NCBI GenBank assembly: GCA_964035545.1
Contig: OZ037771.1
Span: 2,780,628 to 2,844,627 of the forward strand
Length of the DNA: 64,000 nucleotides
Source: Bugula neritina
Taxonomy: Eukaryota; Bryozoa; Gymnolaemata; Cheilostomatida; Bugulidae
Reading direction: 5' to 3'
Shown here: positions 36,710-50,500 of the stretch, in pieces
How positions within the stretch are numbered: the first letter of the stretch is position 1
Layout: every line of letters begins with the position of its first letter
Notes under the pieces: model-generated
What the model was told of the DNA's origin: nothing
Databases searched by the model: none
Seen by the model: the letters and a program-made list of their open reading frames with translations, nothing else
Program-made: the position numbers and the translations under genes

Positions 36710-39700
36710 TATCCCAAATTACTTGATAAAAGATCATGAATTAAAACTTCTCTAAAAACAAACAAAAACTTCCAGTGAGAAACGCTCAGAAAATGAAGTG
36801 AGTAAGCTTTAGCAAGTCCTGAATTTCTCAGCTTTTCTTTCCCAAAACTTGTACAACATGAAATACATAAAAGATAGCTGCAATAGCACTAAAGCTTGCA
36901 GATTAGAATACTGCAAAAATGCATGATAAAGCTTTTCAGTTATTTGAATAAAATGTAAAAAAAGCTGCCAAATGAAAATTTCCACAATTCTAAACTTAAT
37001 ATTCTTAAAACTTATCTAATAGTGTTTTGCTACAAAATATACAACTCTGCTACCATCTTAATATCTAAAACTAAAATGACTAAATAAGAGTTGAAATTAT
37101 GTAAAAACCTGAAAACATGTTATCAATATCAAACATTACCTTACCAATTGTAGAATATTTCTAATTGAATCATGAAATTTTTTTTGAGACTTAGCTTACA
37201 TTTGAATCAAGCAATTTGCATAAATAAAGCGGAGAATTCATAGCGCCGGTTGGTAACCATTTAAGGAAAGTTTTAGCATTTTTATATAAATGTTATATAG
37301 ACAGCAAAATATTCTAGTATAGATCTATATGGTGCTTTAAACTGATGTTAGATAATCAGTCAGCTATCGGTATAAATAGGGTTACCAAGATGAGTATCAT
37401 TAATCAATGCTATGCCCTATGGCAACAGTCATAGACTTAATGATAGTTAAACTGATGGCATATCCACACTGCAACTGTCATCACACACAAAAAATATAAT
37501 TGTAACAGCTGAGGCCTAATGAAAACTATCTTAATGATAAAAAAGTAATGAAATAATCGTGTATTATTAAATGACAAAAAATGAGAGGCCCACGATGAGC
37601 CACTTTAATAACATGCCTAGGATGAAATGGAAAGCCAATATTTAACAAACAATCTGAATTATCCGATTACATTTTAATTATTTTTATTAAATTGCCAACA
37701 AAATAATAATTTTAAGGCAAGTTTAATGTTATAGGTTTGAATTAGAGGTGGTGTTAAATATATTTACCAATTCATACAGGGTAAGAGCTATCAATTTTAT
37801 AACTAAAAATATAGTAACAGTGAACTATCGCAACCAGTGAATCACAATGAATGTTTCATCTTTTTACAACTTGAATCATGGGTATATTACTGAATAATAA
37901 CTTAAACCAAGCTTTTGGTTCTTGAATTATGCCATATCTTTATGTCTATTACCATGAGCATAAATATATTTACAACATAATTATTAGTATTACTAGTTCA
38001 ATAGCATTTAATTTTATAATTTTATAGATTAATAATTATATTAAATCAACATTTATATCCACTATTAATTGCTTATACTAATACTAATAGCAATAAAAAT
38101 AAAGTAATTAGCAACACCAATCACTAATATCATTAGTATTAGTAATAGTTATAGAAATGCTATCAGCAATAGTAGTATTAATATTATTAATATTAGTATT
38201 AATATTACTATTAGTACTATTGCTACTACTAATAAATTTATTTGCAATACTTATACTTTTATAGCCTATAGTAATAGTATAGGTATTCTTAGTCTTAGTC
38301 ATAGTTATACTAATAGTAATACTTATAGTTATACTAATACTAATAGTAATACTTAATTTAAGTTACAGTTATACGAGTAGTAAGCTACTAGTACTAGTAG
38401 TAGTACAACTACAACTACAAACAGTTTGATGACTAATGAACATTACTAGTAGTGACTAATAGTAATACTAATACTAATACTGAGTAATAGTAATACTAAT
38501 ACTAATAGTAATAGTAAACTGAAACTCTAAATTCACTAAATGCAAGACTAAGAGTTAGAGTAAGACTAATGACTAATGTCAATGAGTAATGAGTAACTGT
38601 ACTTGTTATTGTACTTGTAGTGTCCAAAGAATTACTAAATTAGCAATACTAAGACTAAGAGTAACTGACTAACTCTATTACTTGTAGTTGTAGTAATACA
38701 GTAAAACTAAAAGTAAATAAAACCAAGAGTAAGAGTAAATAATAGGACAATGACAACTAGTTCTAGACTTAGACTACTAGTAGTGCTACTACTAGTAGTA
38801 GTACTACTCTATTACATTTACTATTAGTATTACTAGTAGTAATAATTAATAGTAATACTAACAGTCTATTACTATTACTATTAGTAGGCCTACTATTAGT
38901 ATTAGTATTAGTATTACTGAGTTTGAGTTTAGTCTCCAAAGCACGCATAAAGTTTTACTTTTAAATTATTTAATACTATTAAAATTGAGGTATTTGTAAT
39001 AGTGTAAACGGGAGCACATACCATTAGAACTTGGAACGAGAACAAGCACCTAAGTTGAAATGCTAACTTTTCATAATATTTACATTTACAGTTCGCTATA
39101 AAAAATGGTTCGCTTGTGCGGCTTCCTGTGATTTTGTGTGCATCTAGGCATTTGCTTGGGTTTGAGACTATAACTAAACAGATGGCGCCAATAATAACCT
39201 TGGATCCTGCAATTCTGTAGTCTTTTGATCTCTTTACTGACTAAAGTAACATTATTCGCCGAATAAAGCCACTGTTAAGCGTTGGTCCACAAACTAGATA
39301 AATGTATCCAAGCACTAGTTATTATTTCAGTGTATCTAAGCTTCTAATCATTTGACCAATTAGCGCCCACAGCTTTTGTCAACAAGAATAGATACAAGGT
39401 ATTACAACTCTGAATTATATCAACAATTGTTTCAGGCATTTACTCGGAAATGGTAAATAAGGAGCTAGAAAAATAATGCTAAGTTGTTCAAACAAATTAG
39501 CATCATATTATTGTAGTTTTGTTTTTAAACAGCAAATTCTAATACACTTTTATTAAATTACCTAATGTGATTAGTAAATCCTGTTTCAAACACAATGACT
39601 GTGTAATGTAAATTTGTTCATTTTACTTGAAACATAACCCTTGCTGGTTTCTATATTTACAGTTAGCTCAAGGCCCATAATTTATTTGCACAACTCTTTC

Positions 39701-40503
39701 TAAACCATTATCCTTGAGACTTCAAGACAAGCCATAACACTGCAATAATTCATAGAAATGCATATTCTAATATACTACAGTTGCTTTCAATGCTGTCATT
39801 ACAGTTACAATGGTTCTAGGACTAATGGAAGCACAGCAAACTGCTTGTTACATTATAAGTGATTTATTAGAAATTAGATAATAGTACACTGATTGAGTTT
39901 AGTGTATTTAAAAAAGTGTAAGCACAAAAATTTATACGTAAAGGAAAATATATCAGAATGCAATATAAGTACTTTAAAGTTAATGTGCACCACCTCAGTA
40001 TAGATACATGCGTGGGGAAGCCTACACTAAATATCTCAACGGAATAAAACACTAAACTAGTATAAAAATGTAATATTATTAAACTAAATATAATATAAAA
40101 TTACCTGTACATATAATATGTTGGTATATTTAATGTAGAAATCCAAAAATTACTATCTAAGCACATTTTTGTACATTTACAAGAATTGCATTTAATTACA
40201 TTAGTTCATTGAATTTGAGCAGAAGGGCATCAATGAAATACAATAAGCAATTACAGCAATGCAAATAATATATATATATATTAGATTCCAAGGAAACGTA
40301 ACTCCTGGAATGTTATATAATAGCTAAAATGTTTGGAAAGTAGGCGCAATGAATCTGATAATTATAGTGAATATTTGAGCACCAAAGAACCTCTCAACAG
40401 TTTATATCCGTGTACTGGAGACGAATGCACCAGAAGACCAGTCTGGAGGGCGTGCTGCCGGCGAGGCCGCTGACTCTATCTCTTTACTTCAAGCTATGGT
40501 GGC
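36710..40503. other. Region between brat start and ELF stop; microsatellite-like block inside
   Basis: No coding exon is recognisable. It should hold the brat promoter and 5' UTR and the ELF 3' UTR. A minus-strand AATAAA (39863-39868) about 640 bases past the ELF stop is a weak poly(A) candidate. From about 38080 to 38935 the sequence is an irregular array of TAATAC/ACTATT/TAGTA words, described separately. Confidence 0.4.
38080..38935. repeat. Irregular TAATAC/ACTATT/TAGTA array
   Basis: About 850 bases built from permuted ACTAAT, AGTATT, AGTAAT and CTAGTA words without a fixed period. Low-complexity satellite-like DNA between brat and ELF. Confidence 0.8.
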
Positions 40504-41518
40504 TCATATTGTTGAACAGTCTATTTCTATAATATTTTTTGGCACTTCCGCAAACTGATACACAAGTCGCTGGCCATCAACCTTGTTCAGTATGCCTCGG
40601 GCATAATAATACCTAAAACATGAAATTCTCATTAATAACTAGAGAATGATGTATACCTGGGCAGGTTTCAGCAGTGTCTGGCATGCAGTTCAGATAAATA
40701 ACATTTAAAATTGCAAATCATAGTTGTGCATGTGCACATCCTAGTCCACTCTGCCAACTCCCAACGATGTTGGGCAGACAATAACAGGCTATGAATCATT
40801 TCACAATTATTTGTAATTAACTACAAGTAATAAAAGAGAAAGCTATAGGCTGAAAAGGGTTCAGGAGGGAATACAACTCCTTACTGAATGGTATTAGAAT
40901 ATAATCTGTATCTCATGGTATATAGGCCAAGTGGAATGAATGAAAGATTGTCTATTGGACTATCAAGGAAGTACATATAAATGAATATGTTTGAAGGACC
41001 TTACTGCACTCAATCTGGCCTCTTCGTGCACATAAGTTTGTACTACAGTACTCCCTCCATACCTCATGAACCTAGCTCTTACGAAATCCCATAGGCCACG
41101 AGAAGGGCTTGAACCTCGTTTTGTGGCTTATGTACGTGTGTATAGAGACAAAATGGCCGAATTTATTGAATCCGTGAGTTAAATCCGGTATTCTACTGTT
41201 TCACCACGAATCGAGGTTTCAAGACCCGCAACTTGGTGAGGTACGGAGGGCGCACTGTATTTGCTAATTGATTACCAACCTTGATAAATAATAGCTAAGA
41301 TACTTCATTTAGAAAACCACCTCACCTTAGTGCACGGCCCATAGTTTCATAGTTCATGTCGGGTTTGTTTTTATGGATACCCCATAGCTTGGAGACAGCC
41401 TTAGAGTCAACTAGTTTAAATATTCCCCTTTCTCTGTTGCTCCATTTAATGTACCTGGGACAGGTATCTTTATTCTGTAGAAGTTGTAGGAGAAATTCCC
41501 ACAGGTATGTTGTACTAC
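40504..41518 (-). CDS. ELF: ELF ETS-domain exons
   Basis: Exons 41518-41326 and 40612-40504. Together they encode a full winged-helix ETS domain: [40 protein letters not shown], then [20 protein letters not shown] and [20 protein letters not shown], ending [16 protein letters not shown]. The recognition helix with both GGAA-contacting arginines (GRALRYYY) is intact and is split by the intron inside the second Arg codon. The tail EIDC is like Drosophila E74, and the protein ends a few residues later, unlike vertebrate ELF1 with its long C-terminal region. Confidence 0.95.
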
Positions 41519-44500
41519 CTAAAAAGTACAAATTTATATTTAATAATAATACATTTAGTAAATAATAACAATTAGTAAACGTAAATTATAGAAAGGTAGA
41601 AAAGGTTTTACTTGGACACAATTAGCATAGGAAATAGACTTAATATCAGACAAGCCAATTCTGTTAAGTCATAGGAAATGAGAGAATATCCTGATTCATT
41701 ATGAGATAGTATTAGTGAGATACTTATGCTAGTAGTGATAGATATGTACTTCCCCAAAACAATGCAAGGAAACATAGAAAAGTTACGTAAGCCATTATCT
41801 GGTCGAATATTAAACATGGACATTATAATAAATTCAAAAATTATAATGAGGGAAAAGAAACTTCCAATTTCTCCTTATCCGTTCCAGTTTTTGCAATGAC
41901 AAAAAAATCTAATTACTCAACAGAAAAAAGCATGTCATTTCACTGGCCAACTTGTTGAAGTAATAAAACTAGGAGCTCACTTTCTCTCTTCCTCTTCATG
42001 AGGGGGCCAGCTGACTGGCCGTCATACTCTGTGCTGTCAACGTGCTGCCTCTTCATGTGATTGGACAAGTTTACGACGTGCGAGTGCTGCCGAGATAGAA
42101 CATAGCTAGACTGGATGGAATCTACAATGTCAACACCACAAAGTTACACACCAAGTCCTGACATGAAGCTGCAGGTGATAAACCTCTACCAGACACGTCC
42201 AGTTAATTAGTCTGATATAAAGTTTAGACTGTGACTCATCAACTAACCTGGATGTACTGCGAGATTTGTGGCTATACTGGGAGACGTGGATGTATCGATG
42301 GTATTCTTACGAGCCATTTGTATGGTAGTCTTGGTGTAGGGAGATGTGATCATGTAGCTAGACACTATTGGTAGAGTCAACACGTGACCTGCAACACACG
42401 CAGTGCAGTTCCTTATATAAGCCGGATGTTTGCCTGACCTGATTAACGGCCTTCCACAATGATAAACTGACAGAATAAGGTTAACGCATGTCATGTCTTA
42501 GAATCAGTCAGAGAATCTGGTAAATGAGGGGCACAAACTGAACAGTGTCAATATATAGGGATTAGCATGCCCTCCCAGCTTCCATGTATATTTTTAGCCA
42601 GAAAATAGTCAACACGATTACAGGCACTTGGCATCTTCCACCAAGCAAAAAGAATCCAATTCAGGGCTAATACATAAGACAGTAGTGTTTGGTGCAGAAG
42701 TAAAACCAACCGTTAGTGTTGATCAAGTTATACTGTTTCTTAGCCTCGTCGCTGCTGCTGCTGCTGTCCAGGTCTGAGACGCCGCTGTCGGCTGGACTCA
42801 CTGGGATGCTGGTCACTGAAGAATCATACAAGAACATGTTCAGCACACCTCCAACATGAGGACAGTACGTGTGACAAGCTGAGATATTTGGAAAGACTCA
42901 TAAAATTGCAAGTAATTGACTAAGTTCAGAGGTGAATGGTGTACTCAAGTTCCTTCCTCATAGTGCAACTCAAACAGGATGTCTGACTTTAGAGTAATTT
43001 ATAGCCCTATTAGCTGTCAGATTGGGGAGGAAGAAGTTAGGATTATTACACAGCCATTACTAAGCAATAATTATAATGAGTGTATGAACATGTTTTCCCA
43101 TGAAATTCTAAAGAAATAATTCTCCCACCCACAAGGAAGTTGACCAATGAACATATCTTTCATTATATGGATACACAGGCTAGGCTGGGTGGGGTGGGGG
43201 ACTAGGTGGGAATGGAAACAGGTGGGAAGAGGCAACTTACCTGTTTTTGATTGTGGTGTAGGCGTGTTGCCGTTTGTAACTGCACTGTTGAGTAAAGTAC
43301 GGGAATCGTTTGAACTGCCGGGAGAGTCCATGGATATAAGAGTCTGCGCAGCCTGACTTCCTGTTTCACAGATATCAGCTAAAAATAGGAACAGTTGAAC
43401 TATAGAAATACTAACTAATACAAACAGTTGAACTATAAACATGGGAGATACACAGTAACTAATGCAACTAGACACGGGATCCTAGAGAATTAATAAAGTT
43501 GCATCACTGAGCAGATGTCATAGATATGTCAGTAGATGCTGTCAGATGTATGTATAAGATGACCGAGTAGAGAGTGAACATGAAGAAGTATGATGTCCCC
43601 AGCCGACCAACAAGTTTCTCAGCGTTATGTAACAGTCACACCACAGAAAAAAATGAGTTTGTCACTCATTATGTTACTGGTTTCAGTTTGTCTCGCAGTT
43701 ATTCAGTCTTACCATGATATCTCTTTATCAATGATTTTTTATAGGAAGAGCAGTTGGTGGTAGTCAAGTCTAGCGCTGCTGAAAGCTCTTCATTCTCTTC
43801 AGCAGAAGAACTTAGCGTTGCCGTTTCTGAACTCTGAAGCATCGCGAGTCGTTGAGACGATGTCAGCAGAAAGTGCTCGTGACTCAAGAGAAAAGGCATG
43901 GCCATCGCCATATATGGGTGAAGCAACGCATTGGTCTGCTGGTTAGAATTGATATCCTTGCTGTACGAGTCCATTAAAGTAGTATCCAGTGATGTGTATT
44001 CAGAGGAAGTCATAGTAGCAGAAGTAGTGGGTTGTAAACAAAATGGTGGGTGATAAGAAAAATCTGTGCTTCCCCATCGACTTAGACAGTGAAAATGACA
44101 ACAGCCCGAGGAGAGCCGTGCTGCGAGAATGAATGACACTAGTCTATAAATAATTTATGGAAATCCTGACGGGTCTATTTATACCACGTGACCAGGCATG
44201 CTGATTCATGTAAGGTCGGATTACTATTTCGCAATCAGTTGCTCAATGAAGCGAACGGGATATAAATGAATTGTAGAACGGGTTACCACATCTGTCATTA
44301 CAGTGCTAATAAAGCAGGACCAATGCGGAAATGTTAGCAGTGACATCACAATTATAATAAACCCAGTATTTCCTCTATTGCACAACTTAAGGTGTTTGTA
44401 AACAATCCTGATGTCATAAATAATTAAATACAGCCTCAACAGATTCTAAGCATAACAGGAACAATTTCCAGTAACACCATATAACTCCGGTATTGGGCAA

Positions 44501-47500
44501 CAGAAGAAAGTATTATCATTTGTTTAATTACCCAAATATTTGAAGCTTGCTAGAAATTACCTAATTCTAACTCTAACAAAAATAAAACAAAGTATATCTA
44601 GCAAATGTCATGGATAATAAAAGCCTCACCGAAAAAATGCACCTGCCTGACTACAGGGGGGGGGGGGCAATTTCTAGTGAAGTTATAATTAATTATTAGA
44701 AGATGAGATGTTTTACTTAGTCAAAGAACTATGGCTACGCTTTACATGAGAAGAAAGGATGCACAACTCCCAAAATCAAATAGAAATAGTAAAACTGAAG
44801 AAGCTTCAGAAATATAACACCAGATGGTAGGACATGCTTTGTGGAAAGAGACATTATGTAACATTACAGTCATTACATGGCATTAGCCTCACCAAGTGAT
44901 CATTACACAGAGCTACAGACAAACAGCAATGTCAAGACACAAACAATAAAATATAGAGTCCAAGCTACAGTAGCATTTTTCCTCCTAAAACAAACATACC
45001 CAGAACAACAAACAATTATCAAATAAAACAAACTGTAACAAAAGCCTCTTGGTCTCCCATTTGTTTAGTTGAAATAGTTATAGTAATAAATTTAAACAAG
45101 TCATTTGGATAAAAACAATGACAACACTTAAAACTCAAGCAGTTGGCTATTGATACCGGCACTTCTTTTCACGGTGTAAGCTGAAATAAACTACCACTTG
45201 TACTTCAACTCCCCACTTATCTAACTTCACAATCAAAAGCTGTGCATCATGGTTACTACATCATGGAGTTATCACCCCCACATATTTCCTCCTAACCCTA
45301 AAGTTAATTAAGAGTTACTAGCTGAAACTAATTAACTTCTTCAGGTTACATAAGGAATTAATAAGTTATTGCAGAATGAGTAAGACTTGGCGTCATGAGT
45401 GTGTTTTGAACAAAGAACAGCATAAAACAGAAAAAAAACAAGTAGTTCAGTGAGCTACCACTCATCATGTCTAATCATAGTAAACTAAAAGCCTAGCATA
45501 CAGCTACTGCAATCATAATATGAGAAGCAAAACATGGCTTCCCAGGTAGATGTGGCTACTCAGTGAAACCACGTAGAGATAGTGGCCTAGATTTTTAGCC
45601 AATCGTAGCCTGTGATGCTTAGTAGTTGTTGGGTCAACAACTAGTGACATAAAACTACCACTCGCACCATCAATCACCTGGCTAGGAGTAGCAGTACACG
45701 TATTGCTTGCTGCTTTATACCTATAGCTAACCTGTACAAAAACTGAATCACACAAAACTGATTCGATTCTAAAGAGTCTTTGGTTGCCATTAGACTTTGT
45801 TTTGATAATAGAGACTCCATGACAACTGGCTTACCAGAAAATCCCAGAAAAGTTCATTACAGGCAAAAATCATATTGATTTCAGTTAATCTTGATTGCAC
45901 TACATTACCGTACTGGGGTGTAGGTGCCCAGTAGCCAGTGACTGTTAAACTAACTGTATTTTGAATAAACCCAGCTAAGTAAGATGGCACCAGCAAGTCG
46001 CAGCACAGCTGGTAGGGCGACATAGATATTATAGAGCAACTGAATTCTATTCAATAGCCTGAAGCACCTAAGGTCATTATTTATTAAAAGATGCAACTTG
46101 AACTCCGAATTTGAGAGAGGTAAATTATCTAAAATTTGCATTTTACCATTCAGACCTGTTTATAGAATTGGGACCTAAATCATTCCAGTTTCAAGTGCTA
46201 ATGAAAAACCAGGTGCATTAGACAGCTAATTCTTTATACTAATAAGTTACTAATACTACTACGGGCATGTAGTCCCAGCTAAGGAATACATCAACTGAGT
46301 TTGATAATCCAGCCACGTTCACTACTACATCAAGCTCACTATTGCATCATGCTAGAGAACTATCAATTCAATCAGAGTCAAAAATGGCCCAATACTTATT
46401 CGTTTTAACCGATGCTTGGATGAATATATAGCCATGAAACGGAAACCAAACCAAAATGATTAATTTATCAACATACCTAGGTCGTTTTTAAAATTCAGAT
46501 TAACTTTGTTGATGATATACAGGAATAAATGGTACTAAAAGTCATACCCATATTAATTTAGCACTGATAAATTACTAGTTCTAGTAGATACGTGTTATCT
46601 AACTGAAACTACATGGAATTATATTTTTTTTAATAAATAGTTATAATCATAGGCTATTTCATAAGTTATACTCATATCTAATATAAATCACTGACTTTAT
46701 AAATTCAAAACTTTGCATAACTAATTAATATTTTGGCTTGAGTTAGGGTTATGCTAAGATTTGAAATAAAAATACCTACCAATTCTTATTCATATTATTA
46801 TTACCAAATCTTACTGTATTTGCCTAGCCCCATGTCTTAGGAATCAAAGTCAAACTATACTTATACTAAATCGAATACCTAATAGTAATACCAAGTCGAA
46901 TAGTAATAGTTATTTGTTATACTTAGACTTATAGTTATAGGGTTATACTTATGCTATATGCATAGTCCACAGTTGATAAGGTATAACAAAAATTCTATGC
47001 TAATAATGATATTATACTTGGCTTATAGCAGTACACACATACTCATAGGCTATGCCATTACAAGTGACAGCTTCACTTTGAATTTGAATTTCCTTACGAC
47101 TAACATTAACAGTAACACTAACTCAAACTGTATAGCATAATTAAGTGATACTAACTGAAACGCTACCCAAACAGGACAATGCAGGGATAGGTGAGAATAA
47201 GTGGTACTAACTGAAACGCTACCCAAACAGGACAATGCAGGGATAGGTGAGAATAAGTGGTACTAACTGAGTAACTACTCTAAGTATAACTATTGCTATC
47301 ACTACTAGTAGAGAAGTACTAGGTCTACTGCAGTGCTACTACTAGCAAGTACTACTTGCTAACAGTAGTAGAAGTAGTAGTAGTAGTACTAGTAGAAGTA
47401 GCATTATGATTAACTTTAAGTGACTATGATATACATTAGGATTAAATTCAATAATTATATTATTATATTCATAACAAAACTGATTTAAAATTACATTATA

Positions 47501-50500
47501 ATAACATTAACTTTAATAATTATGCTAAAGTAAAACTATAACTACAAGTCTACTGAGTTACTAGTGTTAGTGTTATTGTTAGTCTAAAACTCAAACTGAA
47601 TGATTAGTATTACGATAGACGCCAAATTATTGCGGTTATATGTAAAATATTGAATAGTATATTGTCTACATATTAAATAAAATTTACCAGCCGCGAGAAG
47701 TAGCTCAAGACCATTTCTAGAAGCTGAAGTTTTAGTATAAGTTTGTTCCGACATCGTGTTAGAGTTTACTCAGCCTCGAAGTTGGCACGCGTTTCCTTCA
47801 TCTATCGCGGTACGATACGCAAACAACAGAAACAAATTCAGCGCTAGCATAACTCAAAGTTATATAATTTAACCTTAGTTGCGTATACTATATCAATTAT
47901 GCGTCTGTATTAAAATAATTTTCAATTATAAATCATGTTCTATTTCCAACCCAGTCTTCGCAATTGATAAACAAATACATTTATGTCTTCGCGCATTCTT
48001 TTCCTAAAATGTAAATCGGCTATACCATTTCCTGGTTATAACACGTGAGTAGTAGTAACACACCAATGCGTTGCAATACCTTTACGATAACTACGTTGAT
48101 TAGCGTATGTGAAGTAGTAGTACTAGTAGATTCCGGGTACAGTTGCCGCGCCACCTGGGGCGGAATATTAGCAAATAGTTCAACTTTTACGCTAATAGTG
48201 ATTTATATACATAATGCAATCCGAAATAATTATAATAGTAATACTAATATAGGCGCAGAAAATAATTTAAATTGAATAATAAATACTCGGTCTAGTACTA
48301 CTAGTACTGGCTACTGCTAGTATGAGTATCTGTAAAACCTAAAGTTAAACTAAAAGTACATGTGATACTTTGGGCTTAACCACATACTATTATTATTACA
48401 TTCACAGTTAGTGTAACTGAACAGTTATAGAATGTTAATTTATTAGTCAACACTCTTCAAGTTCATGGAAATGAAGTTCATTTCCCAAAACCAAAACAAT
48501 AACCTAACAATTGTTTATTATATAAATGAATACTAACAACTACTAAAATTTAAAAGTTAAGAATCTCTAAAATCTTGATAAAATGTGCTCAGACAGTGGT
48601 TTAAGAAGTTATGCAGAATAATATTATGGTGTTACTACTATAAGTCACCTCATGAATCATATTTGAGAGTTGTCTTTTCTTGAGTACACCTGAGCGTATA
48701 TTATGAAGGTGTAAAAATATTACTATTTCCACTTCGATTAGGTTGTCCCCTAAAGCTGCTACATAGAGCAATGATATAGCAACTGTTGGTACTAGTAATT
48801 TTTGTGAGATTAACTAACTAAAACTGTATTCAACAGAGTTTTTAGATATGCTATTTTAGTCATACTAATCTTCACAAGTTTATAGCCGTTAAGCTTCAAT
48901 ACAAAAAATATTTTGATGAAGTTTAAGCATTATTAAGAACTCCTTTTGCATGCACTTCGCTACAAATGCATGAGCTAAAACTGCCAGAAAACTTTTACTG
49001 GTACTACGTAATTTGTAAAAATTTGTAATGTTAAGAAGTTATCTGTTCACTCAATGCCTTTCAAAATGAAAGGACAACTTCTATTAATTCCACGAATTAT
49101 TTGAAGTACAAATGCATTCATTCAAAATTGCATTCCAAGTAGAACTAGTAGAGTTAGGGTAGGTCTAATCACCATGACTTTGACGATTTAATTTTACAAT
49201 TCAATGCCAATTAAATTATAATAATTGATGTGAACAATACAAGCAGATCATATTACACCATTAGACAGGTTAAACAAAGTGTTAAAAAATTGATAAAAAT
49301 TTAAAACACTAAAAAAATCATTTTAGCAACACAAACAGCCTATAAGCTGTTGGTGTGTCTTGCAGGAATCTATAAGATTTATTTGCAAAATTCAGTGACT
49401 TTGCAGGCTCAAATCATTATTGGTTACAATCTTTTTACTCATCAAACTTGACTTTATATCCTTTCGCTAGAAACGGTCAAGAGTCAGGGAAGGCAGGCAA
49501 CTTTGACCATCTAACCACAAAGTCTTCACCTATATACTAACCAACTATAAAAAGTTGTATCCTAAAGTGCTTCACAATAATCAAGGATAATCTTTCTCTA
49601 GATGGAATCAACTAATAAACTTCTAAGCAGACACAGGGTTTCCAGTCGAAGTTGTTATACTTACATAAATGTATGGCAACATCAAGCTATTTAGGAATCA
49701 CAGATTTACAAGCAATGATAAGCCCTCCCTAAGTTATCAACCTCATTACTTTACACAATCAACTGAGTAGCTTCCTTTACTAGTAACAACGCAACCCTAT
49801 TTAATTTGGGTCACAAACCTATATTTAAGCTGATGCTATCTATGCTTGTACAGTACTAACCAACTAGTATTATTACCTAAAAACACATGTCATGAATAAA
49901 CAAGACCCCTGGGTTTATTATATCGAGTCCAATAAGTCACCATTTCCTTCTGAGAATGTAATATACAGCCGCAATGCTGACCCATATTCAATTACATAAT
50001 GATATACATGACAGGATTGTCCAACTACCTATGGGACTTGGAAAAACCTGGGCTCTCCCTTTCAAGACTGGAAATGGAGGTTCTATGAAACACACCATTT
50101 ATAAAGCAAACTAAATCAAGAAGTTGTCTGAGCATAACAATAGCTGGAACTAGCATAAAGAGAGGCTTGCAGCACCTACTAGCATTCACCATAATATCTA
50201 CAGGTTTTATTATCCTCAGGTGGGAGGTAGATACAATCTAGCTGTTTCCTAACCCAAGAACTGGAGATAAGAAAAACACCCTCTGATAAATTTATAGCCA
50301 TCAATAGTGGTATACTGTGGACTGCATCTTATCAATTTACATCACAATACCTGGTGATAGCAGAATATAGTGTGAGAAGAAGCAGAATAGCGAATATTCA
50401 AGCATAATGTATCATTGCATTAGATATTTCAAAACCAATTGTGAAACATTTTTTAATGTTGCTATAAAGTTTAATAAAAACTACGTGCAACTATTTATAC

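Noticed and set aside
43699-44139. Longer ELF exon B starting at a GTG (MSFILAARL...)
   Set aside because: The first codon is GTG, not ATG, and the TATA box places this stretch in the 5' UTR; the first in-frame ATG is at 44013.
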